From an uncultured Selenomonadaceae bacterium (GTDB taxonomy: Bacteria; Bacillota; Negativicutes; Selenomonadales; Selenomonadaceae): a DNA stretch of 13,064 bases. Positions 1 through 7,536 of the stretch are shown here, piece by piece. Within the stretch, counting starts at the first letter, position 1; every line of letters starts with the position of its first letter. The translations under genes were made by a program, and so were the position numbers. The stretch is taken from assembly GCA_958415865.1 (NCBI GenBank), contig CATYZV010000023.1, forward strand, positions 1-13,064. The letters run 5' to 3'. The notes under the pieces were generated by a model. That model did no database searches, was not told the DNA's origin, and worked only from the letters and a program-made list of their open reading frames with translations.

Positions 1-872
1 AAGCAAAAATTCAACCGTACCTATATTATTGTAATGAACACTCTCGCCATATTGAAGTGCAAATTGTAGCTGATAACTACGGTCATGTAATTCATCTCGG
101 TGAACGTGAATGTTCTTTGCAGCGCCGCAATCAGAAATTGTTGGAAGAATCTCCGTCAGTTGCACTCACGCCGGATCGCCGTGCTGAAGTCGGAGCACTT
201 GCTATCAAAGCAGCTAAAAGTGTTCATTACAATAATATAGGTACGGTTGAATTTTTGCTTGACCTCAAGACGAATAAGTTTAACTTCATGGAAATCAATC
301 CGCGTGTTCAGGTTGAACACGGTGTTACGGAAGCCGTAACAGGCATTGACCTGGTGCGCACACAGATTCGCATTGCAGCAGGTGAACCGCTGGAATTGCA
401 GCAGGAAGATGTAAAATTCCAGGGTCATGCTATTGAATGCCGTATCAATGCCGAAGATCCGGATAATAATTTCCTGCCTTCTCCGGGCAGGATTGAATTT
501 TTCCTCGAACCGGGCGGTCCGCGCGTACGTGTTGACAGCGGTTTCTGTGCAGGTCTTTCTATTTCGCCGTATTACGATTCACTGATCGCTAAAATCGTGG
601 TACACGGCCGTACCCGCGGCGACGCTATCAAGATCATGCGCCGTGCATTGAATGAATTTAAAGTCGGCGGCATTAAGACGACAATTCCTCTGCATCAGCG
701 TATCTTGAAGAATGAATACTTCTGCACCGGAGATATAGATACGCGCTTTATCAGAAACCACTTTTCTAAGTACGTACAGCCGATGACTCCGGCGCAGCTC
801 AAGGCATCGAAGAAGGCTAAGACGGAAGAAGAAATTGTCAAGGCTATCAATGCCAGCGTATATTATGCTTAA
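1..872 (+). CDS. accC: Biotin carboxylase subunit, 5'-truncated by the window edge
   Basis: This protein carboxylates the biotin of a carrier protein using ATP and bicarbonate, normally as the first half-reaction of acetyl-CoA carboxylase (fatty acid synthesis). The frame is open from base 3, giving about 289 residues; roughly the first 190 of the usual ~450 lie outside the window. The visible part begins with [11 protein letters not shown], the end of the ATP-grasp core, followed by [12 protein letters not shown]. It then has the metal/bicarbonate motif [11 protein letters not shown], with the family's Glu, Asn, Arg, Gln and Glu all present. The carboxylase C-terminal domain follows ([15 protein letters not shown] with the expected catalytic Arg, [25 protein letters not shown]). 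The tail ([15 protein letters not shown]) is longer than in E. coli AccC and resembles some pyruvate or propionyl carboxylase A subunits, so the partner enzyme is not certain. A terminator follows directly, so no accD or accA lies downstream in this transcript. Confidence 0.9.
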   Translation, partial: AKIQPYLYYCNEHSRHIEVQIVADNYGHVIHLGERECSLQRRNQKLLEESPSVALTPDRRAEVGALAIKAAKSVHYNNIGTVEFLLDLKTNKFNFMEINPRVQVEHGVTEAVTGIDLVRTQIRIAAGEPLELQQEDVKFQGHAIECRINAEDPDNNFLPSPGRIEFFLEPGGPRVRVDSGFCAGLSISPYYDSLIAKIVVHGRTRGDAIKIMRRALNEFKVGGIKTTIPLHQRILKNEYFCTGDIDTRFIRNHFSKYVQPMTPAQLKASKKAKTEEEIVKAINASVYYA

Positions 873-896
873 TAGAATTTTGAGATAATAATAGAA

Positions 897-936
897 CCGC
901 AGTGTATCAGATGATATGCTGCGGATTTATTTTTTA
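897..936 (+). terminator. Intrinsic terminator after the biotin carboxylase gene
   Basis: A 12-bp stem (897-908 with 913-924, two G-U pairs, CCGCAG...CTGCGG at its base) closes a four-base loop. A T-rich run (ATTTATTTTTT) follows. It lies 24 bases after the stop codon and separates this gene from the RND operon. Confidence 0.85.
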
Positions 937-1001
937 TAAAACTAAAATTTATGTGGTCGAAAACTTATGTTAAAATCATAGATATATAGGAGGCGATGTG
1001 T

Positions 1002-2087
1002 ATGAATTTAAAAAAGGCAGTATCGTGGTGGTGCTGTATGTTGTTATTAATATTCGTATTGACCGGATGCGGCAAGGAGGCAGAACAGACCGATAGTGCT
1101 GTCTATGTAAAGACACAGACGGTGCAGTACGGCAGCGCAGCGGGTGAAGATAATTACGCCGGCACGGTAAAAGGACGGTATGAGAGCAATCTTGCTTTTC
1201 AGGTAGGCGGCAAGATTCTGTCGCGAGATATCAATGTAGGTGATGCTGTATCTGTAGGCGATGTGCTGATGGTGATAGATGACCGCGATGTGCAGCAGAA
1301 TCTCAATGCGTCGGAAGCTCAAGTGGCTTCGGCGCGTTCTCAGCTGACATTGGCGCAGTCGAATTTAGCTAGATTTAAACAGCTTTATGCCGCTAATGCA
1401 GTCAGTGCACAGCAGCTGGATCAGTATCAGTCAGCGTATGAAAATGCTGCTGCCGCCTATGATCAAGCGCAGGCACAGGTTAATCAAAGTTATAATACAT
1501 TGGATTATACCCGGCTTACAGCAGATGCTTCCGGTGTGATATCGGCTGTCAATGCTGAAGCAGGACAGGTTGTAGCGGCAGGACAGACTGTGGCGACACT
1601 GGTGCAGGACGGTGAGCGTGAAATTGAGATATCTGTGCCGGAAAATAAGATTCAGCAGATTAAAACAGGGCAGTCAGCGGTGGTTACCTTCTGGGCGCTG
1701 AACAGCACGGAAGCAGAAGGCATAGTGCGTGAGGTTGCGCCGATTGCCGATAGTACGGCAAGAACGTATAAAGTCCGCATTTCTCTGCCAAATCCACCGC
1801 AGGATATGCAGCTGGGCATGACAGCCAATGTCAGTTTCTCTGCAAATAGCGGCGGCAGTGCAGCTGTATTGCCATTGTCAGCTCTGTATCAGACGGAGAA
1901 TAAGACTCAGGTCTGGATAGTCAACGGTGATTCTAAGCTGGAACTTAAAGATGTGCAGGTAATATATCTAGGCGGCAACGAAGTACATGTTACAGGTTTA
2001 AATCAAGGTGATACAGTTGTTACGGCAGGCGTGCACAAACTCTATGAAGGTGAAGCTGTCAAACTCATGGATGGTGATGCTCTATGA
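1002..2087 (+). CDS. RND efflux periplasmic adaptor lipoprotein (AcrA/MexA-type membrane fusion protein)
   Basis: This is the adaptor that links an inner-membrane RND pump to an outer-membrane channel. I start it at the second ATG (1002): AGGAGG at 988-993 is 8 bases upstream of it but only 2 bases from the in-frame ATG at 996. The protein is 361 residues. A hydrophobic signal sequence ends in the lipobox LTGC, so Cys23 should be lipidated and anchored. A barrel-sandwich half follows (FQVGGKILSRDINVGD...VLMVIDD), then an alpha-hairpin rich in Ala, Gln and Asn at about residues 96-168. Its tip, RFKQLYAANAVSAQQLD, carries the R124-L128-S135 pattern used to dock on TolC-type channels. The second lipoyl half (VISAVNAEAGQVVAAGQTV), a beta-barrel and a membrane-proximal domain complete the fold. 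The stop overlaps the pump gene by ATGA, which implies translational coupling. TAAAAT at 971-976 may be the -10 element, but no convincing -35 is visible. No regulator or outer-membrane channel gene adjoins it. Confidence 0.92.
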   Translation: MNLKKAVSWWCCMLLLIFVLTGCGKEAEQTDSAVYVKTQTVQYGSAAGEDNYAGTVKGRYESNLAFQVGGKILSRDINVGDAVSVGDVLMVIDDRDVQQNLNASEAQVASARSQLTLAQSNLARFKQLYAANAVSAQQLDQYQSAYENAAAAYDQAQAQVNQSYNTLDYTRLTADASGVISAVNAEAGQVVAAGQTVATLVQDGEREIEISVPENKIQQIKTGQSAVVTFWALNSTEAEGIVREVAPIADSTARTYKVRISLPNPPQDMQLGMTANVSFSANSGGSAAVLPLSALYQTENKTQVWIVNGDSKLELKDVQVIYLGGNEVHVTGLNQGDTVVTAGVHKLYEGEAVKLMDGDAL

Positions 2088-5000
2088 GAAACCTCACAGA
2101 AATTTCGCTGAACAATAAAAATCTCGTCTGGTATTTTATTGTAGTCGTGTTTATCGCGGGTATTTTTTCGTATACGAAATTGGGGCGCATGGAAGATCCT
2201 TCATTCACTATACGCCAGATGGTCGTATCAGTTGCCTGGCCGGGCGCGACAGCAGAGCAGATGGAAGAGCAGGTAACGGATAAGATTGAAAAGAAACTGC
2301 AAGATACCCCGGGGCTTGATTACGTCAAGAGCTTCTCACGTCAGGGAGAAGCCGTTATCTATGTGAATCTGCGCGATGATATCGATTCAGATAAGATACG
2401 ACCGACTTGGCTGGAAGTGCGCAACATGGTCGAGGACATAAAAAAAGACCTGCCGGAAGGAATTTACGGTCCGTATTACAATGACAGATTTGATGACGTG
2501 TACGGTTCGATTTATGCCGTAACAGGCGATGGCTATTCATATGAAGAAATGCGCGAAAAAGCGGAAAAAGTACGCCGCATGCTGCTCAACATTGACAGTG
2601 TAAGCAAAGTTGAGCTGATAGGAGAGCAGCCGGAAAAGATATACATCGAAACGCCTAGGGAAAAATTGTCTGAGCTGGGTATAAGCGCGCAGGATATAGC
2701 CAATGCTGTCAAGGATCAGCAGCAGATGACACCGGCCGGCATGATTGAGACGCAGACGGATAATGTATATGTGCGTTTAAGCGGTCAATTTGACGATTTA
2801 GAAGCACTAAAGAATATGCCGATAAATGCCGGCGGCCGTATTTTGCGCCTATCGGATATTGCGACTGTAGAGCGGCGCAGCGTAGAACCTGCTGAGCCCA
2901 AGATGTTTTATGAAGGACAGCCTGCTATAGGGCTTGCCGTTTCCATGGAAGCAGGCGGCAACATTCTCACCTTGGGAGATAATCTCAATAATGCCGTTGC
3001 TCAAGTGCAAAAATCGCTGCCCGCAGGACTAGAAATGCACAAGGTTGCAGATCAGCCGCAGGTCGTCAAGGATTCTATAAGCGAATTTGTCGGCTCATTG
3101 CGTGATGCCGTCATCATCGTGCTTGCTGTCAGCTTCCTGAGCTTAGGATGGCGCACAGGCATGGTGGTAGCGGGCTGTATACCGCTCGTCATCGCCGGAG
3201 TATTTGTCGGCATGGAAGCCTTTGGCATAGACCTGCATAAAGTTTCTTTGGGTGCATTGATAATCGCACTAGGCTTATTGGTAGATGATGCTATAATTGC
3301 CGTCGAGATGATGAGCGTCAAGCTGGAAGAAGGATTGGACAGGTTTCATGCGGCTTGTTATGCTTACCGCGCAACGGCCATGCCTATGCTCAGCGGCACA
3401 CTAATCACCTGTGCAGGTTTTATCCCGGTGGAATTTTCCGATGGCTTGGCAGCAGAATTTTGCAGTGCGCTGTTTCCGGTCATCGGCATGGCACTCATTC
3501 TGTCGTGGATTGTATCGGTCATGGTCGCTCCGCTCTATGGCTATAAGATGATCAAAGTCAAGATCAAGCGTGATGCCGACGGCAAAATCGACCCCTATCA
3601 GAGCCGCTTCTATCAGCTCTTTAGAAAAATATTGGTATTTTGCCTGACGCACCGCAAAAAAGTACTGGCTGCTACTGTGGCAGTATTTGCCGTTTCTATT
3701 TTCTGCCTGCGCTTTGTAAGCCAGGAATTTTTCCCGCCGTCGCAGCGTCCGGAGCTGGTTGTCGAATTGACACTGCCGGAAGGCTCATCGCTCAAGGCTA
3801 CGGAAGAACAGGCGAAAAAACTGTCGGATTTATTAAATCAAGAACAAGATAAAATAGATAATTACGCTTATTATACCGGGCAGGGTTCGCCGCGCTTCGT
3901 GCTTACATTTGAACCGGTGCTTCCCAAAGATAATTACGCTCAGTTCGTCATCACAGCAAAAGATGTAGAATCGAGAGAATATCTAAGCAATAAATTACAA
4001 GATGTACTGAACAAAGATTTTCCCGATGTTCAGTCTAATATCAAATTTTTACAGATGGGACCGCCTGCTGCATATCCTGTAATGTTCCGCGTATCAGGTT
4101 ATGATGAGAATAAAGTCAAAGCTTTGTCAGAACAGGTAGCCGCAAAAATGCGCGCTGACAGCAATATCTACAATGTCAATTTTGACTGGCAGGAAAAGAG
4201 CAAAGCTGTCCGTCTGCAGCTTGACCAGGATAAACTGCGCTCTATGGGAATATCCACTCAGTCGGCAGCACAGACACTTTACACTGAGCTGACAGGAGCC
4301 ACAGCAGCGCAGTACTATACCGGAGACCGTACGATAGATATAGTGATGCGCCTGCCGGAACAAGACCGAGATGGTTTGGATAAGTTGAAGAGCCTGCCGA
4401 TTTACCTCGGACAGTATGGATATGTACCGCTGGAACAAATAGCAAAGATAAGCTATGAAGCTGAAGACGGAACCATCTGGCGGCGTGATTTAAAACCCAC
4501 GATTACCGTAAGCGGCAGTATTTACAGCGGCACGGCTAACGATGCCACCGAAAAAGTCTACAATGAGCTGGCTGATTTACAAAAGGATCTGCCGTTTGGC
4601 TACAGCATAGAACCTGACGGCGCAATGGCTGACAGCGAAAAGTCAATAGGACATTTGCTAAAGCCGTTGCCGGTTATGGCGTTAGTTATCTTGACAATAC
4701 TGATGTTTCAGCTTAGAAGCATACAGCTCGTCATCATCACAGCATTGACTGCACCGCTGGGGCTTATCGGTGTCAGTTTCGGGATGCTGCTGTTTAACAA
4801 GCCTATCGGCTTTGTCGCCATGCTAGGCATATTGGCCCTTTCCGGCATGATCATCCGCAACTCCATTATTTTAATTGACCAGATAAAAAAACATCTTGCC
4901 ACAGGCGAAAAACCGTGGGATGCCATAATCGACTCCGCAGTGCTGCGCTTTAGGCCCATAATGCTGACCGCCGCAGCCGCCGTGCTCGGCATGATGCCGC

Positions 5001-5182
5001 TCGTGCCCAGCAGCCTTTGGGGTTCTATGGCAATAGCCATTTCCTGCGGCCTTATCGTGGCAACAGTACTGACACTATTGATTTTGCCGACGATGTACGC
5101 CGCTTGGTTTAAGGTAACGCCGGATAGCGAAAATAAAACAGCTGATATAGATAAAAATAAATTAGATATAAACAAAATATAA
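2084..5182 (+). CDS. RND (HAE1-type) multidrug efflux permease, AcrB-like
   Basis: This is a proton-driven inner-membrane pump, expected to act as a trimer with the adaptor encoded just upstream, exporting drugs or other amphiphiles. At 1032 residues it has the full family length. TM1 is at about residues 14-30, followed by the first large periplasmic (porter) region. The TM2-TM6 block includes LGLLVDDAIIAVE, whose D401-D402 match the AcrB proton-relay aspartates D407/D408. A second periplasmic region and TM8-TM12 follow (LPVMALVILTILMFQ ... LTLLILPTMYAAWF). In the TM10 segment GMIIRNSIILIDQI, Arg925 occupies the position where AcrB has the relay residue Lys940; charge is conserved but the residue differs. 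The start overlaps the adaptor stop by 4 bp, so the two genes form an operon. The substrate cannot be read from the sequence. Confidence 0.95.
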   Translation: MRNLTEISLNNKNLVWYFIVVVFIAGIFSYTKLGRMEDPSFTIRQMVVSVAWPGATAEQMEEQVTDKIEKKLQDTPGLDYVKSFSRQGEAVIYVNLRDDIDSDKIRPTWLEVRNMVEDIKKDLPEGIYGPYYNDRFDDVYGSIYAVTGDGYSYEEMREKAEKVRRMLLNIDSVSKVELIGEQPEKIYIETPREKLSELGISAQDIANAVKDQQQMTPAGMIETQTDNVYVRLSGQFDDLEALKNMPINAGGRILRLSDIATVERRSVEPAEPKMFYEGQPAIGLAVSMEAGGNILTLGDNLNNAVAQVQKSLPAGLEMHKVADQPQVVKDSISEFVGSLRDAVIIVLAVSFLSLGWRTGMVVAGCIPLVIAGVFVGMEAFGIDLHKVSLGALIIALGLLVDDAIIAVEMMSVKLEEGLDRFHAACYAYRATAMPMLSGTLITCAGFIPVEFSDGLAAEFCSALFPVIGMALILSWIVSVMVAPLYGYKMIKVKIKRDADGKIDPYQSRFYQLFRKILVFCLTHRKKVLAATVAVFAVSIFCLRFVSQEFFPPSQRPELVVELTLPEGSSLKATEEQAKKLSDLLNQEQDKIDNYAYYTGQGSPRFVLTFEPVLPKDNYAQFVITAKDVESREYLSNKLQDVLNKDFPDVQSNIKFLQMGPPAAYPVMFRVSGYDENKVKALSEQVAAKMRADSNIYNVNFDWQEKSKAVRLQLDQDKLRSMGISTQSAAQTLYTELTGATAAQYYTGDRTIDIVMRLPEQDRDGLDKLKSLPIYLGQYGYVPLEQIAKISYEAEDGTIWRRDLKPTITVSGSIYSGTANDATEKVYNELADLQKDLPFGYSIEPDGAMADSEKSIGHLLKPLPVMALVILTILMFQLRSIQLVIITALTAPLGLIGVSFGMLLFNKPIGFVAMLGILALSGMIIRNSIILIDQIKKHLATGEKPWDAIIDSAVLRFRPIMLTAAAAVLGMMPLVPSSLWGSMAIAISCGLIVATVLTLLILPTMYAAWFKVTPDSENKTADIDKNKLDINKI

Positions 5183-5194
5183 GTAAACACATAT

Positions 5195-5254
5195 AAGAAA
5201 AGAGCTGCAACAGAAGTGGTTAGCACTAATTGTTGCAGCTCTTTGCAGCTTTTT
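5195..5254. terminator. Bidirectional intrinsic terminator between the RND operon and tcdA
   Basis: A perfect 14-bp stem (AAAGAGCTGCAACA at 5199-5212 with its complement at 5231-5244) has a smaller inner pairing, AGTG with CACT, in the loop. On the plus strand T-rich sequence follows (GCAGCTTTTT, to 5254). On the minus strand the stem arm itself ends in T and runs into TTCTTAT. It begins about 16 bases after the pump stop and abuts the tcdA stop, so it serves both converging genes. Confidence 0.85.
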
Positions 5255-6015
5255 CATCTGTTGATACCCGCGATATCTTTGATGACTTCGCCGGCGATGA
5301 TCAGTCCTGCTACGGATGGAACAAAAGCGGTGCTGCCCGGTATATCGCGTTTTTCGGTGCATTTGTGCTGTGCGCCGGGCGGGCAGATGCAGTGGCTGCG
5401 GCAGCTGTTTGCCATATCGTTTAAAGGACGGGTTACTTTTTCTTCGGAGTAGACGACTTTGAGGTCTTTTACGCCGCGTTTTTTCAGCTCATGGCGCATG
5501 ACTTTGGCAAGCGGGCAGACTTTTGTCTTGTAGATGTCGGCAACGCGGAATTGGCTGCCGTCTAGCTTGTTGCCGGCTCCCATGCTGCTGATTATAGGCG
5601 TGCCGCATTCTTTTGCCTTCATGACAAGGGCGATTTTGGCAGTTACGGTGTCGACAGCATCGATTACGTAGGAGTATTTTTCAAAGGGAAATTCATTGGC
5701 GTTTTCCGGCAGGAAAAAGCATTTATGAACGTGTACTACGGCGTTGGGATTGATGTCGAGAATTCGTTCGCGCATGACATCTGTTTTATACTGTCCTACT
5801 GTTTTTCTGGTAGCAATTATCTGGCGGTTGAGGTTGGTCAGGCAGACTTTGTCATCGTCGATCAGGTCAAATTCACCGATGCCGCTGCGGACGAGTGCTT
5901 CTACGGCAAAACCGCCGACACCTCCGATGCCGAATATAGCGACGCGGGCTTTGTGCAGTTTCTTCATTGCTTCAGCACCAAACAGAAGTTCAGTTCTGGA
6001 AAATTGATTTAGCAT
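5254..6015 (-). CDS. tcdA: tRNA threonylcarbamoyladenosine dehydratase (ThiF/E1-like, TcdA/YgdL family)
   Basis: TcdA uses ATP to cyclise the N6-threonylcarbamoyl group of A37 in ANN-decoding tRNAs, giving cyclic t6A. The 253-residue product begins with the typical MLNQFSRTELLFGAEAMKKL, followed by the adenylate-binding loop GIGGVG (29-34). DDDKVCLTNLNRQ (53-65) and K77 follow, which in E1-like enzymes bind ATP and magnesium. Further family blocks are VIDAVD (117-122), SSMGAGNKLD and the C-terminal PGSTAFVPSVAGLIIAGEVI. Just before that last block is a Cys-rich stretch with Cys205, 209, 211 and 219, which the E. coli enzyme as I remember it lacks. The start is supported by GGAGG at 6026-6030, ten bases upstream of the ATG. 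The gene is monocistronic with its own promoter (6073-6101). The alternative would be another ThiF-family adenylyltransferase, but the N- and C-terminal blocks favour TcdA. Confidence 0.9.
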   Translation of the reverse strand: MLNQFSRTELLFGAEAMKKLHKARVAIFGIGGVGGFAVEALVRSGIGEFDLIDDDKVCLTNLNRQIIATRKTVGQYKTDVMRERILDINPNAVVHVHKCFFLPENANEFPFEKYSYVIDAVDTVTAKIALVMKAKECGTPIISSMGAGNKLDGSQFRVADIYKTKVCPLAKVMRHELKKRGVKDLKVVYSEEKVTRPLNDMANSCRSHCICPPGAQHKCTEKRDIPGSTAFVPSVAGLIIAGEVIKDIAGINR

Positions 6016-6072
6016 TTATAGATAGCCTCCGATTAATTCATAGTCAAACGATATAATTTTAAAACAGCTTAT

Positions 6073-6101
6073 ATTATATAGAAAAATCGTCTGCAATTCA
6101 A
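6073..6101 (-). promoter_or_regulatory. Probable sigma-70-type promoter of tcdA
   Basis: Reading the minus strand, TTGAAT (6101-6096), a 17-base spacer and TATAAT (6078-6073) lie about 58 bases upstream of the tcdA start and just downstream of the preceding gene's terminator. Confidence 0.7.
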
Positions 6102-6110
6102 TCTATAGAG

Positions 6111-6140
6111 AAAAACAGTATCCGCTGTGCAGATACTGTT
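6111..6140 (-). terminator. Intrinsic terminator after the MFS exporter gene
   Basis: On the minus strand a 9-bp stem (AACAGTATC at 6140-6132 with GATACTGTT at 6122-6114) has a nine-base loop. A run of five T (6115-6111) follows. It starts 9 bases past the stop of the MFS gene. Confidence 0.75.
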
Positions 6141-6148
6141 CATGAAGC

Positions 6149-7351
6149 TCATATTTTTTGTTCGGCAAGTCCTTTCGGCGGCTTGAATTTCATTAATGCT
6201 CCGGTCAGGAACATCGCTATTCCGGCGAATACGAATACGTATTTTAATCCGAGATACGTGCCGATAAATGCCCCAAGCAGAGGCCCGATAGTGCAGCCTA
6301 CCTGCTGGGCGGAGAACATCAGCCCGAAGATGCGGCCGCGCTGTTCATTCGGTGTATTGCAGACTAGGATAGAATTTACGGACGGATAAACACCGGCATA
6401 GAACAAGCCCCCGACAAATTGCAGAACAGCAAAGGGCACGAGCGAAGTGGGCACTGCCTGAGCAAACATCAGTACTCCTGTGCCGAATAATGCGATGCAC
6501 ATGGCACTTAAAAAACCGTGCTTTTGACCGTATTTGCCCCAAAACGGCGAAGCTATAGCGCAGGCGAAGCCGCCGAGCGAGAATACGATGCCGGATATCA
6601 TGATGACATTGTCCATACTGTGGTTTAATTCTGCTACGTACATAGTCAGTATCGGCTGGAGTATTAAGATGACCATCTGAATGACCATGGCGCAGAACAG
6701 GATACGGCGCACGATAGGGTCTTTGAGCAGGTTGACTTTTTCTGCCTGTTTTGCCCGCTCTATTTCTTCTGCTGTCTTTGCTTTGCGCAGCGGTTCTTTG
6801 ATGAATATCGCCAGCATGATTGTTACAATTGCCAACGATGCGGCTGCGAGGAAAAATGCTGAACGCATGCCGAATTCACTCGACAATACTCCGCCTAAAA
6901 GCGGTCCGATTACGCCGCCTGCCGTGAGTGCGCCCTGCATTACGCCCATGCACAGCCCAAGTTTTTCCTTAGGAGCGTACGATGACATGATAGCTAGCTC
7001 AGCAGGCCAAAGCCCGGCGGCAAATCCTTGCAGGATGCGCGCGCCGACCAGCTGTTCCGGCGACTGTACGAGACCGCAGAGCAGATACGTTATAGCAAGC
7101 CCGAAGCTGGCGCGTATCGCCATCGGCTTGCGCCCTTTTTTGTCGGCTAGCTTTCCCCAGATGGGAGCCATGACAGCTGTAACGACGAAGGAAACAGAGA
7201 AGATCAAGCCCGTCCACATATTTACATTGTCCTGCGCAACACCTAGATCCGTCAGCAGGTACATAGGTAGAAACGGCATCAGCATGGTGTAGCTGGCGGA
7301 CATCAGTATTACATTGCAGGTCAGTATTGCCAGTGCTAGCTTCCAATTCAA
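6149..7351 (-). CDS. MFS transporter, DHA1-like drug exporter (PmrA/MdrL-like)
   Basis: This is a 12-TM, proton-coupled inner-membrane exporter of about 400 residues. TM1 runs through LALAILTCNVILMSAS and TMLMPFLPMYL, a pattern typical of Gram-positive drug:H+ antiporters. Motif A is WGKLADKKGRKP (about residues 66-76), followed by GARILQGFAAGLWPA. Motif C, GGVIGPLLGG (145-154), marks exporters. The second half repeats this plan (FWGKYGQKHG, CTIGPLLGAFIG). No ATG lies before the first helix. I choose TTG at 7351 because AAAGGA (7362-7367) is ten bases upstream and the protein then begins MNWKLALAIL, as relatives do. An in-frame TTG at 7414 has no good ribosome binding site and would add 21 poorly conserved residues. 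The gene is monocistronic, with its own promoter and terminator. The substrate is unknown. Confidence 0.85.
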   Translation of the reverse strand: MNWKLALAILTCNVILMSASYTMLMPFLPMYLLTDLGVAQDNVNMWTGLIFSVSFVVTAVMAPIWGKLADKKGRKPMAIRASFGLAITYLLCGLVQSPEQLVGARILQGFAAGLWPAELAIMSSYAPKEKLGLCMGVMQGALTAGGVIGPLLGGVLSSEFGMRSAFFLAAASLAIVTIMLAIFIKEPLRKAKTAEEIERAKQAEKVNLLKDPIVRRILFCAMVIQMVILILQPILTMYVAELNHSMDNVIMISGIVFSLGGFACAIASPFWGKYGQKHGFLSAMCIALFGTGVLMFAQAVPTSLVPFAVLQFVGGLFYAGVYPSVNSILVCNTPNEQRGRIFGLMFSAQQVGCTIGPLLGAFIGTYLGLKYVFVFAGIAMFLTGALMKFKPPKGLAEQKI

Positions 7352-7442
7352 ATTTGACCAATCCTTTCTATATAGAGTAAAACGTGCATAATGTATACTT
7401 ATTGTTTGCGGCAAATTGTTGCTTGGTGAAATATCTTAGTAG

Positions 7443-7471
7443 ATTATACAGCTAAAAAACGTATTAAGCAA
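7443..7471 (-). promoter_or_regulatory. Probable promoter of the MFS exporter gene
   Basis: On the minus strand TTGCTT (7471-7466), a 17-base spacer and TATAAT (7448-7443) lie between the upstream gene's terminator and the MFS start. The predicted leader is about 85 bases long. Confidence 0.7.
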
Positions 7472-7477
7472 TTGAGA

Positions 7478-7534
7478 AATAAACAAAACAGCAGTCTATC
7501 GTATTCATAAATAGAATTTGAAGACTGCTGTTTT
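7478..7534 (-). terminator. Intrinsic terminator after the OFA-family transporter gene
   Basis: On the minus strand a perfect 13-bp stem, AAAACAGCAGTCT (7534-7522) with AGACTGCTGTTTT (7497-7485), encloses a 24-base AT-rich loop. It continues into GTTTATT. It starts 2 bases after the stop codon. Confidence 0.85.
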
Positions 7535-7536
7535 CA

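Noticed and set aside
996..1001. First ATG of the RND adaptor (996)
   Set aside because: AGGAGG ends only two bases before it, too close; the ATG at 1002 has eight-base spacing.
4708..5226. 172-codon open frame on the minus strand opposite the RND permease
   Set aside because: It is fully antisense to conserved TM8-TM12 coding sequence; it has no ribosome binding site and its composition is the mirror of the hydrophobic helices.
6681..7292. 203-codon open frame on the plus strand opposite the MFS exporter
   Set aside because: It is antisense to motif A and motif C of a clear MFS gene, with no ribosome binding site and no recognisable family.
7352..7414. TTG at 7414 as the start of the MFS exporter
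   Set aside because: There is no ribosome binding site and 21 extra residues unlike relatives; TTG at 7351 has AAAGGA ten bases upstream.
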